A stretch of 64,000 nucleotides of DNA from Robiginitomaculum sp. (GCA_002733805.1 NVXG01000031.1:41462-105461); one strand, 5' to 3'; positions 43,968-54,323 are shown, counted from the stretch's first letter. Numbers and translations: made by a program. The notes: a model not told the origin generated them from the letters alone.

Positions 43968-45169
43968 TTCTGAGTTACCCTTTCCGGCGCCGGTCCGACA
44001 AGAATACATAGCGCACCTATCCATGCAGCGCACCCCCAAAACCATTCTTGCCACGCACCATAGGTCAGTGTGCAAAAGGTCAGATATGCCCCAACACAAG
44101 CGGCAATGGCCGCGCCTTGTGATCGCGACAAATTCCAAGCGGAGGAAACCCGCATGGCCAAAGCCAATGCCGAGGCAGCAAACAGCAACGCACCGATCAA
44201 TCCGGTTTCAAGCCATAATTGCAAGCCAACATTATGTGGATGCACCGAGATATTGGGCAGTACATTGCCACGAATTTGATAGGGTTCGGTAAAACTGCGC
44301 GACGCATCCAGACCCCAACCAAACAGCGGTTTGTCGATAATGCGCTCAATGGCAAATTCCCAGTTTTCAACCCGGATTGCCCAAGATAATGGCAAGCTAT
44401 CCACATCCAGCAAAGACAGAAAAAACGGCATCAGCATTGGGGTCAGCAAAAAGAGCACAACTGCCGCAAGGCCGGTCGCCAATATGGTGCTACGTGGATA
44501 AATCCATGCAATGCCGAACACCATTGCGGCCACCACAATGGCCAACATGCCAGCTTCCAACCCAAAGTGCCAAGCGATCACAAAAGCCAGAACGCCGTAT
44601 AAGACACCGGCCATCACCCCGCGCCAGCCCGGGATCAACATGGCCAAAAAGGCCCACGCGGCAGGCGTGGCACAGATCATGGCGCTGATCCCTCGGGTCA
44701 TATCCCGCAACATTTGTTCCCGTTCGGCTCCTTCGGCAAATAAATGTGAGGCAAACCCGGTTATGGCTTCGATTGCATAAATTGCGAGGATTAAAAGCAT
44801 GCTGGCCAAAGCTGCATACAGCGCCAGCAATCGCCCCCGGCCACGCAAGGTCCAAACGGCATAGCCAAACAGTCCATACAAGGGGGCGCCAAGCGCCATT
44901 TTCCAAGCTTGTTGCGAATGGACATAAGGGGACCAGCTAGCCGAAGCCCACGCCCAAGCGATAAAAACCAGAAAAATTGCCAATGGGTATTCCAGCGGTA
45001 CCAATTGTTTCAAATGGGGCAGGGTTGGCAGGGCCAACAATCCAAAGATTGCCAGTCCAAGTGGAATACCCAGACCACTGGCCAATACAAAAAGCGCAAT
45101 GAACACAAATCCGAATGAGACAGCCAATGGCCGTCGCCACCCCTGTTCATCACCCAGATCCGCCAGCAT
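43964..45169 (-). CDS. O-antigen ligase / polymerase-like membrane protein
   Basis: A 401-residue protein with about ten membrane spans. The Wzy_C-type loop contains IDKPLFGWGLDASRSFTEPY and the HPHN motif (ISVHPHNVGLQLWLETGLIG) characteristic of WaaL ligases and related enzymes. It could join O-antigen to lipid A-core or polymerise a surface glycan; sequence does not decide. ATG 45169 overlaps the last base of thrS (TAATG); the downstream glycosyltransferase overlaps through GTGA, so the trio is translationally coupled. Confidence 0.85.
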   Translation of the reverse strand: MLADLGDEQGWRRPLAVSFGFVFIALFVLASGLGIPLGLAIFGLLALPTLPHLKQLVPLEYPLAIFLVFIAWAWASASWSPYVHSQQAWKMALGAPLYGLFGYAVWTLRGRGRLLALYAALASMLLILAIYAIEAITGFASHLFAEGAEREQMLRDMTRGISAMICATPAAWAFLAMLIPGWRGVMAGVLYGVLAFVIAWHFGLEAGMLAIVVAAMVFGIAWIYPRSTILATGLAAVVLFLLTPMLMPFFLSLLDVDSLPLSWAIRVENWEFAIERIIDKPLFGWGLDASRSFTEPYQIRGNVLPNISVHPHNVGLQLWLETGLIGALLFAASALALAMRVSSAWNLSRSQGAAIAACVGAYLTFCTLTYGAWQEWFWGCAAWIGALCILVGPAPERVTQK

Positions 45170-47151
45170 TACTCGGCCTTCAGATCAGGCGGCAGTGCGT
45201 CCCCGGTCAGGCGGGTGATTGCATCTTCGACGCTCATCATCACTTGATGTTTTGCGCCTTCGCCCAGGAACCGTAGTGCGATACTGCCTTCTTCGGCCTC
45301 TTTACGGCCAACCACAGCAATGACCGGAATTTTGGCCAAGGAATGCTCACGAATTTTATAATTGATTTTTTCATTTCGAAGATCAGTTTTGACCCGCAGT
45401 CCGGCGGCGCTCAATTGATCGGCAATACCTTGGGCATATTCATCTACATCCGAGGTAATGGGCGTGACAATGACCTGGACCGGAGCCAGCCAAAGCGGCA
45501 TGTTTCCAGCATAATGCTCAATCAAAATACCGATAAAGCGTTCCATCGATCCCAAAATGGCCCGGTGCAACATGACCGGTCGGTGTTTGTCGCCATCTGC
45601 GCCGATATAGGTCGCATCCAAGCGTTCGGGCAGCACATAATCCAGTTGGTAGGTGCCGCACTGCCAGGACCGGCCAATGGCATCGGTCAGGTGAAACTCC
45701 AGTTTCGGACCGTAAAATGCACCTTCGCCCGGCGCGAGTTCATATTGTAGTCCTGCGGCATCCAGCGCCTGAGCCAAAGCTGATTCTGCCTGATCCCAAA
45801 CTTCGTCGCTACCGGCACGAACTTCGGGGCGGGTGGCCAAGCGGTATTTGATGTCAGTCAAACCCATATCGGTATAGACGGTAGAGAACAGTTTCAAAAA
45901 CCGGATGGTTTCCTCAATGATCTGATCGGGTGTGCAAAAAATGTGAGCGTCGTCTTGGGTAAATTGCCGGACGCGCATCAGGCCATGCAACGCACCATGC
46001 GGTTCATTGCGGTGACAACAGCCAAATTCAGCCATGCGGATCGGCAAATCCCGATAGGATTTCTGTCCATGCTTGAAGATCTGCACATGGGCCGGGCAGT
46101 TCATTGGCTTGATGGCCATTAACGGGCCATCGCCCTGCAATACCGGCCCTTCGTCGTCCAGTGAAGGCACTTCGTCGGGCACCACAAACATGGCCTCGCG
46201 AAACTTTTCCCAATGGCCGGACAATTCCCAAAATTTCTTATCCAGCAATTGCGGGGTTTTGACCTCTTGGTAGCCATCCTCGTCAGTCCGGCGGCGAATG
46301 TAATTTTCCAGTGCCAGCCAAATCTGATAGCCGTTGGCATGCCAGAAAATCGAACCTTGCGCCTCGTCCTGCAAATGGAACAAATCCATATCGCGCCCCA
46401 ACCGTCTGTGGTCGCGTTTTTCGGCTTCTTCCAATTGATGCAGGTGCAAGCGTAATTCTTTGGGATTGCGCCAAGCTGTACCATACATCCGGTGCAACAT
46501 TTCATTGTTGGAATTGCCGCGCCAATAGGCTCCGGCCAATTTCATCAACTTGAACGCCTTGGGCACTTTACCGGTAGAGGGCAGGTGTGGCCCCAAACAC
46601 AAATCAACCCAGTTTCCTTGGCGATATAGGGAAATTTCTTCGGTCTCCGGTAAGTCGCGGATCAGCTCGGCCTTATAGGTTTCACCCATATCGGTGAACA
46701 ATTTAATCGCTTTGTCGCGGTCCCAAACCTCGCGCACAATCGGATCATTGCGATCAATGATCTCGCCCATGCGTTTTTCAATCGCAGCGAAATCGTCGGT
46801 TGAGAACCCTTCATCACGGGCAAAGTCGTAGTAAAATCCGTTATCAATCGCCGGGCCAATGGTGACCTGCGTACCGGGAAATAAATCCTGCACAGCTTCG
46901 GCCAATACGTGGGCGCAATCATGGCGGATCAGTTCCAGCGCTTCATCATCGCGGATGGTGATGATTCTGATCTGGCCGCTTTGTTCAATCTCGCGGGACA
47001 GGTCGAGCATTTGACCGTCCAGTTCGATAGCCAAAGCCGCCTTGCCCAGTGAAATGGAGATGTCGCTAGCCACACCCCCACCGGTAATGCCTTTGGCATA
47101 TTCGCGTTTGTTTCCGTCCGGAAAAGTAAGTTCAATCATGGTCCCGTTCAT
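45169..47151 (-). CDS. thrS: Threonyl-tRNA synthetase
   Basis: Charges tRNA-Thr. The protein (660 residues from 47151) has TGS domain, the HxxxH editing-site motif [17 protein letters not shown], class II catalytic motifs with zinc ligands in [10 protein letters not shown] and later His residues, motif 2 [20 protein letters not shown] and motif 3 [14 protein letters not shown], then the anticodon-binding domain. ATG 47139 (MIELTF) is an alternative start; the frame open to 47175 has no better site. It overlaps yidD by 20 bases. Confidence 0.96.
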   Translation of the reverse strand: MNGTMIELTFPDGNKREYAKGITGGGVASDISISLGKAALAIELDGQMLDLSREIEQSGQIRIITIRDDEALELIRHDCAHVLAEAVQDLFPGTQVTIGPAIDNGFYYDFARDEGFSTDDFAAIEKRMGEIIDRNDPIVREVWDRDKAIKLFTDMGETYKAELIRDLPETEEISLYRQGNWVDLCLGPHLPSTGKVPKAFKLMKLAGAYWRGNSNNEMLHRMYGTAWRNPKELRLHLHQLEEAEKRDHRRLGRDMDLFHLQDEAQGSIFWHANGYQIWLALENYIRRRTDEDGYQEVKTPQLLDKKFWELSGHWEKFREAMFVVPDEVPSLDDEGPVLQGDGPLMAIKPMNCPAHVQIFKHGQKSYRDLPIRMAEFGCCHRNEPHGALHGLMRVRQFTQDDAHIFCTPDQIIEETIRFLKLFSTVYTDMGLTDIKYRLATRPEVRAGSDEVWDQAESALAQALDAAGLQYELAPGEGAFYGPKLEFHLTDAIGRSWQCGTYQLDYVLPERLDATYIGADGDKHRPVMLHRAILGSMERFIGILIEHYAGNMPLWLAPVQVIVTPITSDVDEYAQGIADQLSAAGLRVKTDLRNEKINYKIREHSLAKIPVIAVVGRKEAEEGSIALRFLGEGAKHQVMMSVEDAITRLTGDALPPDLKAE

Positions 47152-47503
47152 TTTCTTTTTGGTCGCCGCGTACACAAGAGCGATTCCGACCCGAAGTTTC
47201 TACCCCACGTGGCTCCCAAGACCAATCACCCAATTTCCAGATTTCCCACAATTTTCCGCGAGGGGGGGCCGTTGCAGGGACCGGATCCCAGCCATGGGAG
47301 CCAAATGGATGACACCTGAGCAGGCGTGACAGGGTTAGCCAGCCACCAGTCCATGGCCCGTGGGCCTTGATGGCAGCAATTCCGTAACTGGAACAAGTGG
47401 GTTCATGGCGGCAGCGCACCCCCAAAAAGGCGAATACCCGGGATAAAGTTTGCTGGTAAATTTTCAGCAACAAGATCAAAAACAGGCTGGCCAATCGCGC
47501 CAT
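47132..47503 (-). CDS. yidD: Membrane protein insertion efficiency factor YidD
   Basis: A small YidD/HlyA-alpha family protein of 123 residues. Signature: [35 protein letters not shown], then [20 protein letters not shown] and GSHGWDPVP. An N-terminal amphipathic segment probably lies at the inner membrane, aiding YidC insertion. The basic, charged C-terminal tail (about 95-123) is longer than in many YidD and extends into the thrS 5' end, probably because the stop was lost. The start overlaps the upstream scaffold gene by one base. Confidence 0.9.
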   Translation of the reverse strand: MARLASLFLILLLKIYQQTLSRVFAFLGVRCRHEPTCSSYGIAAIKAHGPWTGGWLTLSRLLRCHPFGSHGWDPVPATAPPRGKLWEIWKLGDWSWEPRGVETSGRNRSCVRGDQKENERDHD

Positions 47504-47946
47504 TATGGTACCTGATTTTTTGCTTTTGCCTGTTCATAGGCGTCCACCGCAGCATCAAAGGCCAGGGCTGTTGAGGCATGGCGTTGGCGATAGTCGTGAA
47601 CGGCGGCCAGTTGTGATAAATCGCTGAACCGGCCGGGTGGCATTAAAGTCCCATCGCGCAGCATGGCCCACAGATCATCGCGGCCTTGGTGCAATTCAGC
47701 GCCAGAAGCGCCCATTACATGCTGGCCCAAAATGGCCGCAGCAGCTTGTCCCAAGGCGCAGGCTTTTACCGTTTGCGCGAATTGTACAATTTCACCGACT
47801 TCATTCAGACAAAGCTCAATCGTGACAACTGATCCGCACAGGCGAGCCGTCTTGCTGGCTTTGCCTTGGGGGTGGTCCAACGTGCCAATGTGTGGAATGC
47901 CCGAGGCAAGGGTCAGGATGGCGGTGTTATAAAGATCATGGTTCAT
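47503..47946 (-). CDS. NifU/IscU-like iron-sulfur scaffold protein
   Basis: A 147-residue protein of the NifU N-terminal fold: NTAILTLASGIPHIGTL, ARLCGSVVTIELCL, and KACALGQAAAAILGQHVMG. Two cysteines align with the cluster ligands of SufU/IscU; the third usual Cys near the C-terminus reads RHASTALAFDAA, with His but no Cys. It may be a variant scaffold seen beside yidD in alphaproteobacteria rather than a full IscU. Start ATG 47946 is preferred over 47979, which would overlap cysS. Confidence 0.8.
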   Translation of the reverse strand: MNHDLYNTAILTLASGIPHIGTLDHPQGKASKTARLCGSVVTIELCLNEVGEIVQFAQTVKACALGQAAAAILGQHVMGASGAELHQGRDDLWAMLRDGTLMPPGRFSDLSQLAAVHDYRQRHASTALAFDAAVDAYEQAKAKNQVP

Positions 47947-47963
47947 GGATTTGACCCATTGGT

Positions 47964-49352
47964 TCAGCCGCGCCGCCAAATGCTCCCATCTGGCTTGTCT
48001 TCGACAATGATTTTCAGCTCGTTCAATTCATCGCGCAATCGGTCAGCCTCAGCCCAATTCTTGTCTTGGCGCGCCTTGAAACGCGCCGCGACCAATTGGT
48101 CAATATGGGCATTGTTATTGGCATCTGCGGTTTCGCTATTGTCTTGCTTGAACCAGCTTTCCGGGTCTTGTGCAAACAATCCGATCAAGGCACCGGCTGC
48201 CAGAATTTGCCCTTTGAATTTGGCTTTGTCCGCGTCTGTTTTGGCCCCATTGGCTGCTTTGAACAAGGTGGACAATTTGGCCATGGCTTGCGGCGTATTC
48301 AGATCATCGTGCAGGGCTGCGATAAATCCAGCCGGAGCTGGCTCGTCTGTGGCCGGGGTATCACCAAGCCGTCGCAAGGTACCATAATACCGACCCAAGG
48401 TTACCCGGGATCTGGCCAGCAATTCGCCGGTCCAATCCAGAGGCGCGCGGTAATGAGCGGTCAATAACGCATAGCGCAAGACTTCGCCCTGCCAGTCTTT
48501 GAGCAGGTCGCGAACCAATTTTACATTGCCCAGACTCTTGGACATTTTTTCGGAATCCATGTCGAGGAAGCCATTGTGTAACCAGAACCGAGCCAGCGGA
48601 ACGCCTTCGTGTGCACACATGCTTTGGGCAACTTCATTTTCATGGTGCGGGAAAATCAAATCCTGACCTCCGGCATGAATGTCGATCGTGGTACCCAATT
48701 TGGCCTCGATCATCGCGGAACATTCGGTGTGCCAACCCGGACGACCCGGCCCAAACGGGCTGTCCCAGGATGGCTCGTCCTTATTGGATGGTTTCCACAT
48801 TACAAAGTCGGCTGGGGCGCGTTTGTACGAAGCAACTTCAACCCGCGCACCGGGGCGCATGTCTTCCAGAGACCGCCCGGAAAATTTGCCATATCCCTCG
48901 AATGAGCTGACTGAAAACAGCACATGCCCTTCGGATTGGTAGGCATGACCCAAATCTAGCAATCGAGAGATCAGATCGATCATCTCGTCCATGTGGCCGG
49001 TGGCGGTGGGTTCCATACTTGGCGGCAGGACACCTAGCGCGGCAGAATCTTCGCGGTAAATCGCTGCGTACTTTTCAGTAATTACTGAAATGTCGACCTT
49101 TTGTGCGGCCGCTGCCTGATTGATCTTGTCATCGACGTCGGTGATATTGCGGGCATAGACCACGGAACTTTCGCCATATTCGGCGCGCAAAAGCCGAAAC
49201 AGAGTGTCAAACACCACGGCGGGTCTGAAATTACCAATATGGGCATACGAATACACGGTTGGCCCACACAGATACATGGTGACTTCTTCGCGGTTGGCGG
49301 GTTCGAAATCCCGCTTGCGGCGGGTGCGTGTATCATAAAGGGCGAGGGACAT
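47964..49352 (-). CDS. cysS: Cysteinyl-tRNA synthetase
   Basis: Charges tRNA-Cys. The 462-residue class I synthetase has the CGPTVYSYAHIGN motif (HIGH-type plus zinc Cys), ARNITDVDDKI, GGQDLIFPHHENE (zinc His) and KMSKS in DSEKMSKSLGN. The frame remains open another 75 codons upstream, but ATG 49352 (MSLALYDT) matches the family start. It heads the run cysS, scaffold, yidD, thrS, ligase, glycosyltransferase on the minus strand. Confidence 0.97.
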   Translation of the reverse strand: MSLALYDTRTRRKRDFEPANREEVTMYLCGPTVYSYAHIGNFRPAVVFDTLFRLLRAEYGESSVVYARNITDVDDKINQAAAAQKVDISVITEKYAAIYREDSAALGVLPPSMEPTATGHMDEMIDLISRLLDLGHAYQSEGHVLFSVSSFEGYGKFSGRSLEDMRPGARVEVASYKRAPADFVMWKPSNKDEPSWDSPFGPGRPGWHTECSAMIEAKLGTTIDIHAGGQDLIFPHHENEVAQSMCAHEGVPLARFWLHNGFLDMDSEKMSKSLGNVKLVRDLLKDWQGEVLRYALLTAHYRAPLDWTGELLARSRVTLGRYYGTLRRLGDTPATDEPAPAGFIAALHDDLNTPQAMAKLSTLFKAANGAKTDADKAKFKGQILAAGALIGLFAQDPESWFKQDNSETADANNNAHIDQLVAARFKARQDKNWAEADRLRDELNELKIIVEDKPDGSIWRRG

Positions 49353-49580
49353 CTGGTTTCTCTTAATCAGGGTTTGGCCGCAAACTAGGGCTTCGCGTCC
49401 AGCATGCAAGGGCAAATAGCGCCCAAACCAGACCGATAAGCCGATAATAGCCAAAAATTCCACAAAATACAGATGGTTGCGCCGAATTGCGTCTGTGCCT
49501 ATCTTAAAGACAGAGCGTTGATCCTCAGCGCTTATATCAGGGCTGGCGTTAAGTCCGGTGTAAGCTGGCACGAACACCTG

Positions 49581-49600
49581 GTCCCCTTTTCCAAAGGGAC
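49581..49600 (+). promoter_or_regulatory. Hairpin covering the folE ribosome site
   Basis: GTCCCCTTTTCCAAAGGGAC folds as a 5-bp GC-rich stem plus 3 A-T pairs with one bulge. The 3' arm includes AAAGGGA, the probable Shine-Dalgarno for ATG 49604. It could lower or regulate translation; a chance fold is possible. Confidence 0.45.
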
Positions 49601-49603
49601 TTT

Positions 49604-50224
49604 ATGATGGATGCAATCAATCCAGAACGGGCCAGCTTGAAAGCTGTGCCGACCCCCGATCGACCCAGTCGAGCCGAAGCCGAGGCCGCAGTGCGGACTT
49701 TATTGGCATGGGCCGGTGATGATCCGAACCGTGAGGGCTTACGCGACACCCCGGCCCGGGTAACCAAAGCCTTTGGCGAATGGTTCAGCGGATACCAAGG
49801 CGATCCGGCCAAAGAACTGTCGCGAACTTTTTCGGACGTAAATGGCTATGACGATATGGTTCTGTTGCGCGGCATCGACGTGCAAAGCCATTGCGAACAC
49901 CATATGGCCCCGTTTATTGGCAAGGCTTGCGTGGCGTATTTGCCAACGGACAAAGTTGTTGGCTTGTCCAAGATCGCCCGGGTGGTGGAGATTTTTGCCA
50001 AACGTCTGCAAACGCAGGAAACCATGACCGCACAAATTGCTGAAGCCATCGCATCCAGTGTTGGTGCCAGAGGCGTAGCGGTTTTGGTCGATGCCGAACA
50101 TCAGTGCATGAGTACCAGAGGGATCAACCATAAAGACGTCGGCACCATCACCACGCGCTTTACCGGTGCGTTTAAGGATTGTGCCGAATTGCGCGAACGG
50201 TTCTTGGCATTGGCTGAACGCTGA
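49604..50224 (+). CDS. folE: GTP cyclohydrolase I
   Basis: Converts GTP to dihydroneopterin triphosphate, first step of folate synthesis. The 206-residue protein has the zinc site HCEHHMAPF (Cys and His ligands), [29 protein letters not shown], the second zinc Cys in [10 protein letters not shown], and the C-terminal [15 protein letters not shown] 49604 is used; an adjacent ATG at 49607 would also work. It is divergent from cysS. Confidence 0.97.
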   Translation: MMDAINPERASLKAVPTPDRPSRAEAEAAVRTLLAWAGDDPNREGLRDTPARVTKAFGEWFSGYQGDPAKELSRTFSDVNGYDDMVLLRGIDVQSHCEHHMAPFIGKACVAYLPTDKVVGLSKIARVVEIFAKRLQTQETMTAQIAEAIASSVGARGVAVLVDAEHQCMSTRGINHKDVGTITTRFTGAFKDCAELRERFLALAER

Positions 50225-50304
50225 ACGCAATTACGTTTCTGTCATTTTACGCAAGCCATCTGCTGCGCTAGAGTTGTTCGGCAATCAGCAAAGGGGAGTG
50301 CAGC

Positions 50305-51684
50305 ATGTGGGTTCGTATTCAATTTCAAGGTGCAGTATTGGCGATCATGGGTCTGTGTGCCCCGGTAATGGCCGCAGATGCACCGCCCGGTGAAGTTGTC
50401 CTGATGCACCAATTGGTGGCGGATGTTTCAGCCGAGCGTTTGCGCGGCGATGTGCAAAAGCTGGTGGACTTTGGCACGCGTCATACCTTGTCAGATACAA
50501 AATCTGAGACCCGTGGCATTGGTGCCGCCCGGCGCTGGATCAAAGCCGAGTTCGAGCGGATCAGCGCCGATTGCAATAATTGTCTGGAAGTTTTTGATAT
50601 CAGCGACACGATTTCGGGCGAGCGTCGCATTCCCGATCCGGTTGAGGTGGTCAGTGTCATTGCCATTCAACGAGGTAGTTTCGATGCGGACCGCTTTGTC
50701 TTGATGTCTGGCGATATTGATAGCCGGGTGACTGATCCTATGAATTTCACTTCCGATAGCCCCGGTGCCAATGACAATGCAACCGGCATGGCTGGCGTAT
50801 TGGAGGCGGCAAGAGTGCTGTCCAAACACAAATTTGCTGGCTCGATCATTTACGCTGGGTTGTCTGGCGAGGAGCAGGGCTTGTTTGGCGGTAAGATCGT
50901 TGCGGAGCATGCCCTGAAGAATAAATGGCGGATCAAAGCGGTATTGAACAATGACATGATCGGCAATATCAGCGGCATTGATGGTGTGACCGATACTGCA
51001 ACGGCCAGAGTGTTTTCCGAAGGCACAAGGGACAATGAAACACCCAAAGAGGCCCGCGAGCGCCGATTTACCGGCGGTGAAGTGGACTCGCCCTCTCGTA
51101 ATCTGGCGCGTTATATTGATGTCCGGGCCGATCGGTATATCCCCAATTTGGATGTGATGATGGTGTATCGCCTCGATCGCTTTGGCCGAGGCGGCCATCA
51201 TCGCCCGTTTAATGCGGTGGGCATCCCCGGCGTACGTCTGATGGAAACCCATGAACATTATGACCGCCAACACCAAGATTTGCGGACTGAGGACGGCCGG
51301 GAATTTGGCGATGTGATCGAAGGCGTAAACTTTGATTATGTGCGAAAACTCACCGCATTAAATGTGGTCAGTCTGGCCGAAATGGCCGCCGCACCGCCAT
51401 TTCCGGCTGAGGTAAAAATCAAAGGTGCGGTCCAGCCATCCACCCAATTAAGTTGGAAATTTGCGCGGGGTAAACAAGCGCAAAACCTGGCTGGGTATAA
51501 GGTGCATTGGCGGTTAACCGATCAACCAAACTGGCAGTTTTCCAAGTTTGTTGGCAAGGTCGATCAGTTTACGCTCGAAAACATCGTGATCGACAATTAC
51601 TATTTCGGTGTGTCTTCGGTCGCTAAAAATGGCGCAGAAAGCCCGGTGGTATTTCCCGGTGCTGCGGGATCATTCGGCGATTGA
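50305..51684 (+). CDS. Secreted M28-family metallopeptidase with Fn3-like domain
   Basis: A 459-residue exported aminopeptidase-like protein. A signal peptide (about 1-23, ending VMAAD) is followed by the M28 domain: zinc Asp in DSPGANDNATG, catalytic Glu in LSGEEQGLFG, zinc Asp in NNDMIGN, zinc His in ETHEHYDRQH. The C-terminal 100 residues (AEVKIKGAVQPSTQLSWKFA; YYFGVSSVAKNGAES) look like a fibronectin type III module. AAGGGGAG precedes the ATG. It probably cleaves peptides outside the cytoplasm and stands near the S9 peptidase and TonB receptor. Confidence 0.92.
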   Translation: MWVRIQFQGAVLAIMGLCAPVMAADAPPGEVVLMHQLVADVSAERLRGDVQKLVDFGTRHTLSDTKSETRGIGAARRWIKAEFERISADCNNCLEVFDISDTISGERRIPDPVEVVSVIAIQRGSFDADRFVLMSGDIDSRVTDPMNFTSDSPGANDNATGMAGVLEAARVLSKHKFAGSIIYAGLSGEEQGLFGGKIVAEHALKNKWRIKAVLNNDMIGNISGIDGVTDTATARVFSEGTRDNETPKEARERRFTGGEVDSPSRNLARYIDVRADRYIPNLDVMMVYRLDRFGRGGHHRPFNAVGIPGVRLMETHEHYDRQHQDLRTEDGREFGDVIEGVNFDYVRKLTALNVVSLAEMAAAPPFPAEVKIKGAVQPSTQLSWKFARGKQAQNLAGYKVHWRLTDQPNWQFSKFVGKVDQFTLENIVIDNYYFGVSSVAKNGAESPVVFPGAAGSFGD

Positions 51685-51767
51685 ACCAAACTTAGGTGCG
51701 ACCTTTTTGCGCGAACATTTGCCAAATTAGCCATGGTGGAGTGATGCTTGCATTGCTATAAATAGCT

Positions 51768-53414
51768 ATGGGGAACACACACAAAACTGAATTTAAGAAG
51801 CGATTGCTTATCGTTGGCGGCGGATCAGCCGGATGGATAACCGCTGCATACTTAAATGGTGCATTAAACGCGCGCGGCGCCGAAAAAAATGTTGAGATCA
51901 CATTGATCGAATCGCCGGATATTCCACGGATATCCGTAGGCGAGGCGACGATTCCCTCAATTGGCCATATTCTGAGCGTTATTGGCTTGGATGAAATGGA
52001 ATTTATGAAGGCCACCGAGGCGACCTTCAAGCAGTCCATCAAATACGTGAATTGGCTACACAATGATGGCAGTTTCTACCATCATCCATTTAGCCGGTAT
52101 CGGGCCGGACCGATCGACCGCTCGGCTCAGGATTGGATTGGTACAAACCGCGGAATTCCATTTACCGAGACGGTTTCGGCACAGGTGCAGATCTGCGAAA
52201 TGGGACTGGCTCCGCAAATGTTGGGGCAATGGGATTTTGGTGCCAGACTAAAATATGCGTTTCATATGAACGCGCAGAAGTTTGCTGATTATTTGCGAGA
52301 TTTCTCAGTAGAGCGCGGCGTGAAACACATTCAGGCCAATGTCACCAAAACTAATGTCGGGAAAAACGGCCACATCCGCTCGGTTGAAACCGATCATGAG
52401 ACGGAACTGTCCGCAGATTTATTTGTCGATTGCACCGGGTTTTCAGCTCATCTGATTGAAAAAGCATTGGGCGTCGGGTTCGAGGATTGCTCGCAATTCC
52501 TGTTCTGTGACCGGGCCGCCGTCATGCAAATTCCTTACGAGGATTACTTCCCGTCACAGGTTCGCCCTTATACGACGGCGACCGCACAGTCCGCCGGCTG
52601 GATTTGGGATATTCCAATGAGCACAAGGCGATCCATCGGTTATGTTCATTCCAGCAGCTTTATCTCCAAAGATCAGGCGGAGCGTGAAGTGCATGCTTAT
52701 GAAGGCAAGCATGCCGAGAAATACCCAATCCGATTTGTGAATTTCAAAGTGGGGCGGCGCAAGCAAAGCTGGAAAGGCAATTGTATTGCCATTGGTCTGT
52801 CTGGTGGATTTATTGAGCCACTGGAATCAACCGGGATTTATCTGGCCGATTTGGCTTCGGTCATGTTGGCCGAACACTTCCCGTTCACTGATAATTCCAT
52901 GGATGCGATGGCGTTTCGCTTCAACCGGATCATGTCCAACCGGTTCTACGAAATTCTTGATTTTATCAATATGCACTATTGTTTGACTCGTCGTACCGAT
53001 ACCGAGTTCTGGAAAACTGTGCAAAGACCGGAGCACATTACCGATAGACTGGCTGCAAAGCTGGAGTTCTGGAAATTGAAACTCCCGTCCTCGGCCGATT
53101 TTGAGGATCAGTTTTTTCCGGGGCAATCCATGACGTCCTCAGTCGCTGCCGCCGATGGGCGGCCCGCCGTGGATACGGCCGGGTTATGGAACCACGAAAG
53201 CTATGAAGCCATTTTGTATGGCATGGATTTTCGTGGGCCGGAGTTCAAGACATTACTGGGTGACAAACGCCCGCCCTCTCGGATGCCAGAGTTTATGATA
53301 CAAAGATTGCAGGGCGCACGCCAAAAGCTGCCGCCGCATCATATCTGGCTAAACCGTGTGCTGGGCATGAAGCCTTACGAAATGCACCCACCACCGCCGG
53401 GTTGGAGTGCTTAA
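51768..53414 (+). CDS. FAD-dependent tryptophan halogenase-like protein
   Basis: A 548-residue flavoprotein: FAD motif LLIVGGGSAGWITAAYLNGA (GGGSAGW at 18-23), SVGEATIP, a Lys at about 88 in ATFKQS at the position of the catalytic lysine of PrnA-type halogenases, WIWDIP (the WxWxIP signature), and GLSGGFIEPLESTGIYL. Family enzymes chlorinate or brominate indole rings with a flavin reductase, but many homologues in Caulobacterales sit beside TonB receptors and have no proven substrate. No reductase gene is nearby. It converges on the sulfotransferase. Confidence 0.9.
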   Translation: MGNTHKTEFKKRLLIVGGGSAGWITAAYLNGALNARGAEKNVEITLIESPDIPRISVGEATIPSIGHILSVIGLDEMEFMKATEATFKQSIKYVNWLHNDGSFYHHPFSRYRAGPIDRSAQDWIGTNRGIPFTETVSAQVQICEMGLAPQMLGQWDFGARLKYAFHMNAQKFADYLRDFSVERGVKHIQANVTKTNVGKNGHIRSVETDHETELSADLFVDCTGFSAHLIEKALGVGFEDCSQFLFCDRAAVMQIPYEDYFPSQVRPYTTATAQSAGWIWDIPMSTRRSIGYVHSSSFISKDQAEREVHAYEGKHAEKYPIRFVNFKVGRRKQSWKGNCIAIGLSGGFIEPLESTGIYLADLASVMLAEHFPFTDNSMDAMAFRFNRIMSNRFYEILDFINMHYCLTRRTDTEFWKTVQRPEHITDRLAAKLEFWKLKLPSSADFEDQFFPGQSMTSSVAAADGRPAVDTAGLWNHESYEAILYGMDFRGPEFKTLLGDKRPPSRMPEFMIQRLQGARQKLPPHHIWLNRVLGMKPYEMHPPPPGWSA

Positions 53415-53423
53415 TACAGGCTG

Positions 53424-54212
53424 TTACGCGTAACCAAGAATTTCGCGCACACCGGGAATAGCAATGTCCACCAGCTTTTTTTGCATGTCGGGCAGGGTAT
53501 CTGGAATGATTTGACCTGGCGCAATGCTCAAGTTTTCACGCGCCGTGCCGCTTTGCTTGCGGTCTGATCCGACCCGGATGCGTTTGCGCCAATCTGATGG
53601 CAGTTCAATCCCGCAATGGCCAAACAGGTCTTCAAAATAGCTTTCGGCTTTTTTGCTGTTCAGGTTTTTTAAGTTTCCAATGACGTCTTCATAGCGGACA
53701 ATTTTAGTTTTCGTGCCCATCCAGGCCAAGCAATTGCTCTCAAAAATCTCCTGCATGTTGGGAACCTTCTGGTAAATCCCAAAAATCATCATGTTGAGGA
53801 TTTCATCAATGGCTGCATTGCCGTTTTTTAGATGATCAATATTACCTTGAAAATTGTCCGAAAGAAAAAACCGCGCGCGGGCCAATATCCAGTCATAGGG
53901 ATCACGGACCAGCAAGATGTGCTTGGTCTGTTTCAGATAAATCGCCGAATCATCGGCAAATAATAAATGTCCCCAGCTTAGTTTTGGCTGGCTGGGGTCA
54001 AAGGCAAACCGATGCTGTTCCAGCACCGGAATTTGAATGAAAACCTGATTGTAATGCTGGGAATGGGCCACAAACATCCGAAAGATATTGCGGACCAAGT
54101 GCGTACCGCATTTGGGGACGCTATTGATAAAGACCGGATTTTGCAGAGCTTGATGTTCGAAATTGGCGTTTAGCTCGTCGAGTGTGTCTTTCTTGGCAAT
54201 AATGCGTGGCAC
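53424..54212 (-). CDS. Sulfotransferase-family protein
   Basis: A 262-residue PAPS-type sulfotransferase: the 5'-phosphosulfate loop INSVPKCGTHLVRN (PKxGTH variant of PKSGTT), the 3'-phosphate strand ILLVRDPYDWILARARFF, and a C-terminal SDRKQSGTAREN replacing the classical RKG..GdW. Acceptor unknown; surface glycan, tyrosine or lipid are possible. The frame begins with TTG 54245, but GTG 54212 has GGAG eight bases upstream, so I use it. The TonB receptor terminator lies between it and its upstream neighbour, so transcription may rely on read-through or an unseen promoter. Confidence 0.82.
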   Translation of the reverse strand: MPRIIAKKDTLDELNANFEHQALQNPVFINSVPKCGTHLVRNIFRMFVAHSQHYNQVFIQIPVLEQHRFAFDPSQPKLSWGHLLFADDSAIYLKQTKHILLVRDPYDWILARARFFLSDNFQGNIDHLKNGNAAIDEILNMMIFGIYQKVPNMQEIFESNCLAWMGTKTKIVRYEDVIGNLKNLNSKKAESYFEDLFGHCGIELPSDWRKRIRVGSDRKQSGTARENLSIAPGQIIPDTLPDMQKKLVDIAIPGVREILGYA

Positions 54213-54270
54213 GGGTTTCTCCAGTTTTGAGTGGGTTGAACTCAATCAAATTTCGTAAGCAAGTACAATA

Positions 54271-54300
54271 AAAAAAACGGCAGGCCGAAGCCTGCCGTTT
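54271..54300 (-). terminator. Rho-independent terminator after the TonB receptor
   Basis: An 11-bp perfect stem AAACGGCAGGC/GCCTGCCGTTT (54275-54285 and 54290-54300) with a CGAA loop on the plus strand. On the minus strand it is followed by a run of seven T. It is 23 bases after the receptor stop. Confidence 0.94.
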
Positions 54301-54323
54301 GAAATTCGTCAAATCACGAAACC

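Noticed and set aside
49353..49577. 75-codon upstream extension of cysS with a hydrophobic segment
   Set aside because: CysS family start matches ATG 49352; the extension has no family similarity and lies in a divergent promoter region.
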